A DNA stretch of 64,000 bases from Anaerolineae bacterium. GTDB lineage: Bacteria; Chloroflexota; Anaerolineae; Aggregatilineales; Phototrophicaceae. The stretch lies in NCBI GenBank assembly GCA_022841825.1, contig JALHQT010000001.1:1-64000 (forward strand), read 5' to 3'. Each line of letters opens with the position of its first letter. Position 1 is the stretch's first letter. Made by a program: the position numbers and the translations under genes. Positions 53,513 to 61,617 of the stretch are shown piece by piece. Under the pieces are notes generated by a model. It saw nothing but the letters and a program-made list of their open reading frames with translations. It made no database searches and was not told the origin of the DNA.

Positions 53513-53749
53513 TCACACACCCAGGACGATACGCAGTACCTGAATGATCAGGATAACGATGATTGGGCTGAAATCGAGCATGGCAGTTTGGGGGAGTGCG
53601 CTGCGAATGGGTGCCAGAATAGGCTCGGTGATGTCAAAGACCAACCGAATAATCGGATTGTTGCGGTCGATGTTCGGAAACCAGCTCAGCAAAACTCTCG
53701 CAAGCAGGATGAGTTCAAAGAATGTGAGCAGGTACGAAATGATGATCAT
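53513..53749 (-). CDS. YggT family membrane protein
   Basis: A 78-residue protein with two membrane helices (about residues 3-22 and 57-76). The loop RVLLSWFPNIDRNNPIIRL followed by ITEPILAPIRSALP is the YggT signature. The family (YlmG in Gram-positives) is linked to cell division or envelope organisation. It lies eight bases from yggS. Confidence 0.9.
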   Translation of the reverse strand: MIIISYLLTFFELILLARVLLSWFPNIDRNNPIIRLVFDITEPILAPIRSALPQTAMLDFSPIIVILIIQVLRIVLGV

Positions 53750-53757
53750 GATGGTCG

Positions 53758-54501
53758 TTATCCTTGTCCTTGTGCTATGCGTTCACCAAAAATCGCGCGT
53801 CCTACACGTACAGAGGTTGCACCTTCTTCGACGGCAATCGGAAAATCATCAGTCATGCCCATGCTGAGTTCCGGCAGTGCAAATCCCAGTTCGGACTGAA
53901 GCGCCACGCGCAGGGCTGCCAGACTCGCGAAAATCGGGCGGGTTTCCTCCATTTGCGCGACGATCGGTGCCATCGTCATCAGCCCTGTCAGGTGCAGACC
54001 GGGTAGGCTTGCGATCTGTCGTACAGAATCGAAAAGCGTACGTCTTATGTCGGGGTTTTCCTGCCAGTTGTGTGCCACAAAGCCATACTTGTTGGTCTCG
54101 CCAGAAACGTTGACCTCCATCAGGACATCTATTGTACGCCCCGTTTCGCCAGCCAGGCGAGAGAGTCTCTCACCCAATTTTAGGGTGTCTAGTGACTCTA
54201 TGACGTCGAAGACAAGCAGCGTGTCCTTCGCTTTGCGACCTTGCAGGTGTCCAATCATGTGCCAGGTGAGTGGGTGAGATGAACGTTGATTGACGATTGG
54301 AATCTTTATCTCCGCCTCTTCAACTCGATTTTCACCGAAGTGAACGATGCCTGCCGCGGCAGCGGCGATCAATGCGTCTGGGGGCTGAGTCTTGCTGACG
54401 GCGATCAGAGTGACAGTCTTCGGATCGCGCCCGGTTCGCAAACAGGCTTCTTCGATCATGGTGCGAACGCTGCTGAGGTTGGAAGCGATGTCTACAGGCA
54501 T
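53758..54501 (-). CDS. PLP homeostasis protein (YggS family)
   Basis: A 247-residue PLP-binding protein of the YggS/PLPBP family, which keeps PLP and related vitamers balanced. The cofactor lysine is in LIAVSKTQPPDA, and HFGENRVEEA, WHMIGHLQGRKAK and SMGMTDDFPIAVEEGATSVR follow, ending RVGRAIFGER. It overlaps the pgeF stop by ten bases. Confidence 0.95.
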   Translation of the reverse strand: MPVDIASNLSSVRTMIEEACLRTGRDPKTVTLIAVSKTQPPDALIAAAAAGIVHFGENRVEEAEIKIPIVNQRSSHPLTWHMIGHLQGRKAKDTLLVFDVIESLDTLKLGERLSRLAGETGRTIDVLMEVNVSGETNKYGFVAHNWQENPDIRRTLFDSVRQIASLPGLHLTGLMTMAPIVAQMEETRPIFASLAALRVALQSELGFALPELSMGMTDDFPIAVEEGATSVRVGRAIFGERIAQGQG

Positions 54502-55268
54502 ATGACAGCTCCGAAGCGACCGGTGTGCCCGTGCTCTGCGCGGTGTGAAAAGAACAGATCGGTGCGTTCCGCAGTGCAGAGTTCGGCGCTCTCGATTTGT
54601 TCAACACCTGCCCGCCGCAGATCCAGCGCATTGGCTGCCCACAGGTCGAGATACGCGCTGCCGTCGCGGGCATCTCGATGGATGAGGTTTTCGGTCGTGC
54701 CGAATGCCGCCTGTGTCGCAGCCACGACTTCTTCTCCAACCTGATAGCGGTCAGGTCCGATGCTTGGACCAATCAGTGCCTGGATGTCCTCCGGTTTGCA
54801 GCCGTAGCTGCGTACCATTGTATGGATGGTACGTCCCCCAACGCCCAGGACAGTGCCGCGCCATCCCGCATGGGCGATTGCGATGACATTTTGCTTTGGA
54901 TCGACAAAGAGCAGCGGGGTGCAATCGGCAAACCGCATACTGAGCGGTACACCCAAACGGTCGGTCACCATCGCGTCTGCCTGGGTCAGCCAGCGCCGAC
55001 CTTTCACTGGTGCATTTGCGATCACGACATCATTGCTATGGACCTGCCAGACGCTGCAAGCACGGGCGTCATTCACTCCCAGCGCAGCATACATGATCTC
55101 ATGGTTGCTGCGTACGGACTGCGGGTCATCGCCTACATTGCCCCCGAGATTGAGCGATTCGAACGGTGCTCGGCTGGTGCCGCCTCGCCGCGAGAAAACG
55201 CCGTGCGTCACTGCTGACCACCGTTCAGAACGAAAATAAAGGACATCGTCGTGGGTTACCGATTGCAA
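54492..55268 (-). CDS. pgeF: Peptidoglycan editing factor / multicopper polyphenol oxidase family
   Basis: A 258-residue protein of the YfiH/YlmD family. E. coli PgeF removes wrongly incorporated serine-containing precursors from peptidoglycan; other members oxidise purine nucleosides. The metal ligands are in VWQVHSNDVV, MRFADCTPLLFVD and AIAHAGWRGTV. The stretch LIGPSIGPDRYQVGEEV has serine and aspartate where many homologues have cysteine. The start is TTG at 55268 with AAGGTG four bases upstream. Confidence 0.9.
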   Translation of the reverse strand: MQSVTHDDVLYFRSERWSAVTHGVFSRRGGTSRAPFESLNLGGNVGDDPQSVRSNHEIMYAALGVNDARACSVWQVHSNDVVIANAPVKGRRWLTQADAMVTDRLGVPLSMRFADCTPLLFVDPKQNVIAIAHAGWRGTVLGVGGRTIHTMVRSYGCKPEDIQALIGPSIGPDRYQVGEEVVAATQAAFGTTENLIHRDARDGSAYLDLWAANALDLRRAGVEQIESAELCTAERTDLFFSHRAEHGHTGRFGAVICL

Positions 55269-55354
55269 CGGACACCTTGCTAGGAGAGGATTGGCGATTG
55301 TACCTGCGAATTATAGGTGCAAATCGGCGCATCGTGAACAGCCAGCGTGTCTAT

Positions 55355-55384
55355 TTGCGACGCGAATTGCTTTGGTTGTATACT
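55355..55384 (+). promoter_or_regulatory. Promoter of the response regulator-kinase pair
   Basis: TTGCGA (55355-55360, four of six) and TATACT (55379-55384, five of six) are 18 bases apart. The transcript would start near 55391, and GGAG (55427-55430) precedes the ATG at 55438 by seven bases. Confidence 0.5.
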
Positions 55385-55437
55385 GCCGCAAGGGGCTATA
55401 ACGGAAAGGAGATGCGGCGGACTTCTGGAGACTCAGT

Positions 55438-56181
55438 ATGCCGCACGATGAGATGATGGAACTTGCGAGTCGCCGCAGTGCCCAAACCATAGACGTTCTT
55501 ATTGTGGATGATCATCCGCTTTTTCGTGATGGACTGAAACGTGCCCTGGAATTCGAGGATGACATCCGCGTTGTAGGGCAGTGCCAGGATGGTCCAGAGG
55601 CGCTTGCAGCGGCGCGTCTACTGCACCCTGATGTTATATTGTTGGATGTGAACCTGCCGGAAATGAACGGATTGCAGGTTGCGCGCCAGATTCGTGCTGA
55701 GAACCAACGGATTAGTGTCATTGTACTGACCGCCTACCATGACTCGCAGCAGGTTATGCACGCGATGCGTGCAGGGGCGGCGGCGTATTGCGCGAAAGAT
55801 GTCATGCCCGATGATTTAGTTCGGACTATCCGAACGGTTGCAGACGGCAATTACGTCGTCGATGATCGGGTCATGAGTTATGATGAACTCCAGCAGTGGA
55901 TGAGTGTGAGTCTGGGTTCGATGCCTTCTTACATTGTTGATGGCGAAGAACACTTTGTCCCTCTCAGTCCGCGCGAGTTGGAAATTCTCGACTTTGTGAC
56001 GAATGGGATGAGTAACAAAGAGATCGCAGTACGATTGCGGATTAGCCAGCAGACAGTCAAGAATCACATGACCTCCATCCTGAAGAAACTCAACGTTCAA
56101 GACCGTACCCAGGCAGCAGTGACTGCCTTAAGGCACGGTTGGGTGCGTATCCGCGACAATAGTGGGGACAACAGACGTTAG
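55438..56181 (+). CDS. NarL/DegU-type response regulator
   Basis: A 247-residue regulator with a receiver domain (about residues 18-135) and a LuxR-type helix-turn-helix (about 175-238). The phosphoacceptor is Asp70 in PDVILLDVNLPEMNG, and VDDHPLFRDGLKRAL gives the acidic pair. The DNA-binding part holds LSPRELEILDFVTNGMSNKE and QQTVKNHMTSILKKLNV. A 55-residue linker, longer than usual, separates the domains. It lies 26 bases upstream of its kinase and just ahead of the Tad genes, which it may control. Confidence 0.93.
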   Translation: MPHDEMMELASRRSAQTIDVLIVDDHPLFRDGLKRALEFEDDIRVVGQCQDGPEALAAARLLHPDVILLDVNLPEMNGLQVARQIRAENQRISVIVLTAYHDSQQVMHAMRAGAAAYCAKDVMPDDLVRTIRTVADGNYVVDDRVMSYDELQQWMSVSLGSMPSYIVDGEEHFVPLSPRELEILDFVTNGMSNKEIAVRLRISQQTVKNHMTSILKKLNVQDRTQAAVTALRHGWVRIRDNSGDNRR

Positions 56182-56207
56182 AGGCTTGCAACAAGGCGGT
56201 AAGAATT

Positions 56208-57293
56208 ATGGACAGAGAAGCCCGTTCTGACGCGCGAGCGCGTGAAGAATTGATTGAACTGCTTCAGACGGAAATGAAGCGTATCCGAGAGAAGCTCATC
56301 GAAATCAAGATCCAAATCGAGCAGACCCAGCTTGTCGTCGATCGCGAACAGGCACGCAATAGTGATATTGCGACCGAACTGCGGCGAGTGCAGGATAATA
56401 TCGATACGGCACCACGTCAGGACATCCGTGCGATCTATGACGAGGCATTGGAAGCGCGATTTCGCCTGACCACGATGCGTGGTCAGCTCGAAAAGTTCCA
56501 GAATAGCCGTGAGCTCCTCGAAAAAGAACAGCAGGTACTCGGTCAAATCGCCACAAAACTCCAGGGGGGCATCGAGACACTGCCTGCTGAGTCTGGCTCG
56601 GCGAGTGGTCCTGTCAATTCTCCCAGTATGGGGATTGTCCGTGTTGTTCAGGCACAGGAAGATGAACGCCAACGCCTGGCGCGCCAGATGCATGATGGTC
56701 CCGCGCAGTCGCTGACCAATTTCATCCTGCAAACCGAGATTTGTCAGCGTTTGTTTGACCGCAATCCGGCGCGCGCAGCAGAGGAACTCCTTACGCTCAA
56801 AACGGTGGCGAGCACGACCTTCCAGAAGGTGCGCGATTTCATTTTCGATCTCCGCCCAATGATGCTTGATGACCTGGGTGTGGTTCCGACGGTTCGACGC
56901 TACGTGGATTCGTTTCGGGAAAAGAACGATATTGAGGTCAAACTCGATATTCTGGGTGAGGAGCGCCGCCTTCAATCGCACCGCGAGGTGATGATCTTCC
57001 GTGCCATCCAGGAACTGATGGTCAATGCGCGCGATTATGCGAGCGCGAGTGAAATCGTCATCCGGCTTGACCTGACCAGCAATCGGATCAAGGTCGTGGT
57101 CGAAGATAACGGACGCGGCTTTGATGCTGAGGCGGCGCTGATCGGCGATGAGAGCTACCAGCAAGACCCGCGCGCCCAGAGCCTGATCACACTCAAGCAG
57201 AAGTTTGAACTGGTGGGTGGTGCGGTGTCGGTCTTCAGCGGCGAGGAACAGAGTACAAGCGTACGACTCGAGCTGCCTGCCAGTGATGACTAG
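56208..57293 (+). CDS. Cytoplasmic DegS-like histidine kinase
   Basis: A 361-residue soluble kinase with no membrane segment. Residues 10-120 form a long coiled coil, as in Bacillus DegS. The HisKA_3 dimerisation helix holds the phospho-His in RLARQMHDGPAQSLTN (His162). The ATPase domain follows, with the N-box QELMVNARDYA, and VVEDNGRGFDAEA as the G1 box; the later G2 region (LITLKQKFELVGG) is less canonical. With its regulator it forms a DegS/DegU-like pair that senses an intracellular signal. Confidence 0.9.
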   Translation: MDREARSDARAREELIELLQTEMKRIREKLIEIKIQIEQTQLVVDREQARNSDIATELRRVQDNIDTAPRQDIRAIYDEALEARFRLTTMRGQLEKFQNSRELLEKEQQVLGQIATKLQGGIETLPAESGSASGPVNSPSMGIVRVVQAQEDERQRLARQMHDGPAQSLTNFILQTEICQRLFDRNPARAAEELLTLKTVASTTFQKVRDFIFDLRPMMLDDLGVVPTVRRYVDSFREKNDIEVKLDILGEERRLQSHREVMIFRAIQELMVNARDYASASEIVIRLDLTSNRIKVVVEDNGRGFDAEAALIGDESYQQDPRAQSLITLKQKFELVGGAVSVFSGEEQSTSVRLELPASDD

Positions 57294-57316
57294 CGTGTAA
57301 TCAATTGCAGAAATTG

Positions 57317-57353
57317 GGGGAGCCGAACAGGACGTTAGTTCGGTTTCCCATTT
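57317..57353 (+). terminator. Terminator after the histidine kinase
   Basis: A 12-bp stem (57317-57328 with 57338-57349, including two G-U pairs) around the 9-nt loop AGGACGTTA is followed by ATTTCTT. It separates the two-component pair from the Tad genes, which therefore need their own promoter. Confidence 0.6.
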
Positions 57354-57361
57354 CTTGAGGG

Positions 57362-57425
57362 TTGACTACACTACAAACACATATACTTGTAAAGAAAGTG
57401 TTGAAATTCCTGACAGAATTTCAAC
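57362..57425 (+). promoter_or_regulatory. cpaB leader with candidate promoter and 10-bp inverted repeat
   Basis: TTGACT (57362-57367) and TATACT (57382-57387) are both strong boxes, but only 14 bases apart, so a second factor or another -35 may be used. Just downstream is a perfect 10-bp inverted repeat, GTTGAAATTC (57400-57409) and GAATTTCAAC (57416-57425), with a 6-nt loop. No U-tract follows, so it is more like an operator or a leader hairpin than a terminator. Confidence 0.45.
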
Positions 57426-57468
57426 TGCTGCCTGTCCTCACCCGCGACGCACCCTACGGAGGGAATAC

Positions 57469-58611
57469 ATGGGACGCCTTCGCACTATATTGATCATCCT
57501 CATTCTGCTGCTGGTTATCGGAGCAGTAGTCATATTCCTGTTGCCGACGCTGACGCCTACAGCACCCGCGACGACGACGAGTGGTACACCTGCACCGCAA
57601 ATCGTGTCTAACAACACAGTGCCAACGCCGACGCCGCAGCAGTACGTCGATCTGGTGATCGCAGTACAGGAACTTCCCCGCGGGATCGTGGTTCCGCCGA
57701 ACGCTGTCGAACTCCGACCTTGGCCTCTGGAGTCGGCTCCGTTCAACGGCATTACCAATCTTGAGGATGTTGTGGGGCGCATCGCACGTACCGACATTTT
57801 CCGCGAGCAGCCGATTTTGCAGAACATGGTGGTCGATAACCTGACCAACCTGGCTCGCGTCGGTTCTGATGCGGCGGCGCTGCTTCCCAGTGGGTTGGTC
57901 GCGATTGCCGTTCCGATGGATCGCCTGACTTCGGTTGCGTACGGTATCCAGGACGGTGACCGGGTAGACATCATCGTTTCGCTTCTGTTCGTCGATGTTG
58001 ACGAGGAATTCCAGTCGCTCCTTCCGAATCGCGTGACGCTGATCTCCGAAGATCCTGAGAGCGGACAACTGGTGTTGACCACCGCCATTGAAGGGCGTGT
58101 TGATCCACTCGGCTTTGCGAACGCGGTGGTCGGTCCATCCGAGCGCCAGCGCCCGCGTCTGGTGACGCAGCGCACCATTCAGGATGCCTTTGTGCTGCAT
58201 GTGGGCGAGTTTCCGCCTGATGGACGTATCGTAGGGGTTCCGCCCACGCCGACCCCGAACCCGGAAGCCCAGCAGGCTGACGCTGGCGATGGGCAGGCGA
58301 CGCCGATCCCAACTCCCACCGAGTCGCGTCCCGATATTGTCACGCTGGGTGTCACTCCGCAGGATGCGGTGGTGCTGACGCACTTCATTGAGGCGCGGCT
58401 TCCCATCACGTTTGCACTGCGTGCCGCGAGCGACACATCGCGCGTTCCGACCGACCCTGTCACGCTGGACTACATCATGACGGAGTTCAATATCCAGCTT
58501 CCGGGACGGCGTCCTTACAGTATTGAGCCTGCGATCCGCAGTATTCGGCAGCTTGTAATCGAGAATCAGGTTGAGCTGGCGACTGAAGAATCTGGTGGCG
58601 GTGGGGGTTAG
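57469..58611 (+). CDS. cpaB: Flp pilus assembly protein CpaB (SAF domain)
   Basis: A 380-residue membrane-anchored protein. One N-terminal helix (about residues 6-28) is followed by a Thr/Pro-rich spacer and a SAF domain (about 63-140), where VDLVIAVQELPRGIVVPPNA and GRIARTDIFREQPILQN match CpaB/RcpC. The rest (about 140-380) is the RcpC domain, with a second P/T-rich stretch near 265-290. CpaB is an envelope part of the Tad/Flp pilus machine. The frame opens at 57355, but GGAGGG (57458-57463) points to the ATG at 57469, giving MGRLRTILIILILLLV. Confidence 0.88.
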   Translation: MGRLRTILIILILLLVIGAVVIFLLPTLTPTAPATTTSGTPAPQIVSNNTVPTPTPQQYVDLVIAVQELPRGIVVPPNAVELRPWPLESAPFNGITNLEDVVGRIARTDIFREQPILQNMVVDNLTNLARVGSDAAALLPSGLVAIAVPMDRLTSVAYGIQDGDRVDIIVSLLFVDVDEEFQSLLPNRVTLISEDPESGQLVLTTAIEGRVDPLGFANAVVGPSERQRPRLVTQRTIQDAFVLHVGEFPPDGRIVGVPPTPTPNPEAQQADAGDGQATPIPTPTESRPDIVTLGVTPQDAVVLTHFIEARLPITFALRAASDTSRVPTDPVTLDYIMTEFNIQLPGRRPYSIEPAIRSIRQLVIENQVELATEESGGGGG

Positions 58612-58619
58612 CCCCCACC
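58600..58619 (+). repeat. GC-rich hairpin carrying the cpaB stop codon in its loop
   Basis: GGTGGGGG (58600-58607) and CCCCCACC (58612-58619) form a perfect 8-bp stem with loop TTAG, and the TAG stop of cpaB lies in that loop and at its edge. CCCTTTCG follows, a weak U-tract. It may reduce read-through into cpaE or stabilise the upstream message. Confidence 0.5.
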
Positions 58620-58672
58620 CCTTTCGCTCGATGTCGCGGGTTAAGGCTTGACGATCAAATAGAGAGAAACGT

Positions 58673-60022
58673 ATGTTCAACCGAAGTAACGCTAGTGGTG
58701 AAAACAAAGAGCCGATCAAGGTTGTCGTCGTCGATGACATTGCCGATACCCGCGAGAACATCAAGAAGCTGCTCGCATTCGAGGATCAGGAGTTTCGGGT
58801 TGTCGGGACGGCTGGGACGGGCATTGAAGCCGTTCGCGTAGTGCAGGAGACACAACCTGACATCGTCCTGATGGACATCAACATGCCGGATATGGACGGC
58901 ATCCAGGCGACAGAGCGGATTTCCAAAGTCTATCCGGGTGCCGCCGTGATCATCATGTCTGTCCAGGCGGACAGCGACTACTTTCGCAAGGCGATGCTGG
59001 CAGGGGCGCGAAATTACCTGACCAAGCCCGTTCAGCTCGATGAGCTGTATAACACGATTCGTGCTGTGTATAAGCAGCATGAGTTTGCCCGAATGCAGCA
59101 GGCGGTGTTGACCAACGCGCCAGTTGACATGCGTTCGGCGACCAACGCGATGGTGAACGACGCTGGTGCGCTGCGAGCCGGGCACATCATTGTGGTTTAT
59201 AGCCCGCAGGGCGGTACCGGTGCGACCACGATGGCGACCAACCTTGCAACAGGCATGATGAAGAAGAACACGAAAGTGCTGCTGGTTGACGCGAATCTCC
59301 AGTTTGGTGATGTCGGCGTCTTCCTCAAGTTGCAGTCACAGTCCACCCTTCACGACCTGGTCGGCAAGATTGATGACCTGGACACGGATTTCTTCGACAG
59401 CATCGTGACCACCCATGAAAGCGGTCTCAAGGTGCTGCTGAGTCCGCCAAAGCTGGAACTGGCGCTGGAGGTCGAACAGACCCCGAATGCCATCGCGCGT
59501 ATCCTGGAAAAAGTCGCAAATACCTATGACTTCGTCATCGTGGACTGCGGCAACTACCTCAACGAATCGCAGCTTTCGCTGTTCGACATGGCGACCAAAA
59601 TCGTCCTGATGGCGACGCCGACGCTCGCGTCGATCAAGAATGCCCGTTTCATGCTTGACCTGTTTGATCGGTTGAACTACGTGCCTACCAAGACGATGTT
59701 CGTCTTGAATCAGGTCGAAGATGAGCGCCAGCAGCGTGCGGGACGGGTTACCATCCCCACCGAAACCATTGAAAAGCATCTCAAGCGGCAAGTCGAAGCG
59801 AAAATCCCATACGATCAGCGCACGATTCTGAGCGCAGTGAATAAGGGGGTGCCGGTCATAACGTACCAACGCGACCGCACCAAGTCTCCGATCAAGGAGT
59901 TAGTGGACTTTTCTGAACATGTCTACAATTCGCTCGTGGGTGACCATGCAGTCGACGATGACCTGGATATTGAAAAGACCGCGATCAAGAAGAAGAACCC
60001 GTTACTGCGCCTGGGGCGTTAG
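58673..60022 (+). CDS. cpaE: Tad pilus ATPase CpaE/TadZ with receiver domain
   Basis: A 449-residue fusion. Residues 15-135 are a receiver domain with VVVVDDIADTREN and Asp68 in PDIVLMDINMPDMDG, so phosphorylation looks possible. Residues 170-420 are a MinD/ParA-type ATPase with VVYSPQGGTGATTMATNLA. Both lysines of the deviant Walker A motif (K-G-G-x-G-K-T) are absent, replaced by Gln and Ala. CpaE/TadZ localises the Tad machine to a cell site. It lies 61 bases after cpaB and 37 before cpaF. Confidence 0.92.
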   Translation: MFNRSNASGENKEPIKVVVVDDIADTRENIKKLLAFEDQEFRVVGTAGTGIEAVRVVQETQPDIVLMDINMPDMDGIQATERISKVYPGAAVIIMSVQADSDYFRKAMLAGARNYLTKPVQLDELYNTIRAVYKQHEFARMQQAVLTNAPVDMRSATNAMVNDAGALRAGHIIVVYSPQGGTGATTMATNLATGMMKKNTKVLLVDANLQFGDVGVFLKLQSQSTLHDLVGKIDDLDTDFFDSIVTTHESGLKVLLSPPKLELALEVEQTPNAIARILEKVANTYDFVIVDCGNYLNESQLSLFDMATKIVLMATPTLASIKNARFMLDLFDRLNYVPTKTMFVLNQVEDERQQRAGRVTIPTETIEKHLKRQVEAKIPYDQRTILSAVNKGVPVITYQRDRTKSPIKELVDFSEHVYNSLVGDHAVDDDLDIEKTAIKKKNPLLRLGR

Positions 60023-60059
60023 CGGTGGATCGCCCGATTAGTTCAGTGGAGGTAGAGCC

Positions 60060-61496
60060 ATGTCGCTATTGAATCGCATCCAGAAGGGTGGCACGGGTGG
60101 CAGTACGGGCGGGGCGGGTGGTTCAAACACCCCGCCGCCACAGGAACCGGGCGGGGGCGACGACTCGCGCTTGTCGGGCATGCGCAATCGCAACCAGCCT
60201 TTGGTGCAATCACGTCAGCAGCCGCAGCAGGATCGCGCTTACGGCGATCTGAAACAACGCGTACAAACGCGGTTGATGAATGAACTGGATCAGTCAATCG
60301 ATCCGACCCGTAAGAATGAGATACGTGCGCATATCGAGGAACTGTTCAGCAACATCCTGGCTGAAGAAAGCATGGTCCTGGCGCGCGCAGAGCGACAGCG
60401 CCTGTTCGAGTCGATTGTTGCCGACATCCTGGGATTTGGACCGCTTGAGCCACTTCTGGGCGACGAGACGATCACCGAAATCATGGTCAACGGACCGCGC
60501 AATGTCTTTGTCGAACGCGCAGGCAACATCCAGCGGGCGAACGTCTCGTTTGACGATGACGATCATGTGATGCGCATCCTGGATCGAATCGTCGCGCCAC
60601 TCGGTCGCCGTGTGGACGAAAGTTCGCCGCTGGTTGATGCGCGTCTGCCCGATGGGTCGCGTGTGAACGCGGTCATCCGACCGATTGCGCTGGTGGGACC
60701 GACGATCACCATCCGTAAGTTCTTCAAGCGCCCATTGACGGTTGACGACCTGATCAGTAAGGGGTCCATCACCAAAGAGACGACGGAATTCCTGCGCTCG
60801 TGCATCGTCTCGCGCCTGAACATGATTGTTTCTGGCGGTACTGGCTCTGGGAAGACGACTCTACTGAACATTCTGTCAGGCTTCATCCCGGATGGCGAGC
60901 GCATCGTCACGATTGAGAACGCCGCTGAATTGCAGCTTCGGCAGGAACATGTCGTTACCCTTGAGTCTCGCCCACCGAATATCGAAGGAAAAGGGGCGAT
61001 CAGTATTCAGGATCTGGTCGTTAACTCGCTTCGTATGCGCCCTGACCGGATCGTCGTCGGAGAATGTCGTGGTGGCGAGGCGCTGGATATGCTCCAGGCA
61101 ATGAACACGGGTCACGATGGCTCGCTGACCACCTGTCACTCTAACAGCCCGCGCGACACCATTTCCCGTCTCGAAGTCATGTGCCTGATGGCGGGCATGG
61201 AACTGCCGATCCGTGCGATCCGTGAGCAGATCGCCAGCGCGGTGGACGCCGTCTGTCATCAGGAGCGCCTGCGTGACGGTTCGCGTAAAGTGGTGAAAGT
61301 CACTGAAGTACAGGGCATGGAAGGCGACATGATCGTCATGTCGGACATCTTCGAGTTTGAGCAAACGGGCGTTGAGGGTGGCAAGGTCATCGGACGTATC
61401 CGCCCGACAGGCATCCGCCCGAAGTTCATCGACCGCATCGAGGCGGCAGGCATCTATCTGCCACCGTCGGTCTTTGGTATCGGTCAACGGTACTAA
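60060..61496 (+). CDS. cpaF: Tad pilus secretion ATPase CpaF/TadA
   Basis: A 478-residue secretion ATPase that powers Flp pilus assembly. A Gly/Gln-rich N-terminal 65 residues is followed by the CpaF N-domain. Walker A is MIVSGGTGSGKTTLLN (about residues 256-271), and LRMRPDRIVVGECRGGEALD holds the Walker B-like region. AMNTGHDGSLTTCHSNSPRD and MELPIRAIREQIASAVD are the conserved His box and tail. GGAGG precedes the ATG at 60060. Confidence 0.96.
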   Translation: MSLLNRIQKGGTGGSTGGAGGSNTPPPQEPGGGDDSRLSGMRNRNQPLVQSRQQPQQDRAYGDLKQRVQTRLMNELDQSIDPTRKNEIRAHIEELFSNILAEESMVLARAERQRLFESIVADILGFGPLEPLLGDETITEIMVNGPRNVFVERAGNIQRANVSFDDDDHVMRILDRIVAPLGRRVDESSPLVDARLPDGSRVNAVIRPIALVGPTITIRKFFKRPLTVDDLISKGSITKETTEFLRSCIVSRLNMIVSGGTGSGKTTLLNILSGFIPDGERIVTIENAAELQLRQEHVVTLESRPPNIEGKGAISIQDLVVNSLRMRPDRIVVGECRGGEALDMLQAMNTGHDGSLTTCHSNSPRDTISRLEVMCLMAGMELPIRAIREQIASAVDAVCHQERLRDGSRKVVKVTEVQGMEGDMIVMSDIFEFEQTGVEGGKVIGRIRPTGIRPKFIDRIEAAGIYLPPSVFGIGQRY

Positions 61497-61522
61497 TTTT
61501 CTAACAATTGCCAAATTCAGGG

Positions 61523-61563
61523 GGGCGGAACAACGGTCTTGCTTGACTCGTGTTTCGCCCTTT
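61523..61563 (+). terminator. Intrinsic terminator between cpaF and tadB
   Basis: GGGCGGAACA (61523-61532) and TGTTTCGCCC (61551-61560) pair over 10 bp with one G-U, around an 18-nt loop, and TTTCC follows. The -35 of the next promoter lies inside the loop, so the element ends one transcript where another begins. Confidence 0.6.
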
Positions 61564-61572
61564 CCATACAAT
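61543..61572 (+). promoter_or_regulatory. Promoter of tadB-tadC-comF
   Basis: TTGACT (61543-61548, five of six) and TACAAT (61567-61572, five of six) are 18 bases apart. The transcript would start near 61579, about 40 bases before the tadB ATG. It lets tadB, tadC and comF be expressed separately from cpaBEF. Confidence 0.6.
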
Positions 61573-61617
61573 TTAGTGGAAGCTCGCAACAGAACAGGGT
61601 GAGTTGGAGACAGCGCA

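Noticed and set aside
56178-57164. 328-codon minus-strand open frame
   Set aside because: It is antisense to the histidine kinase, whose catalytic boxes are intact.
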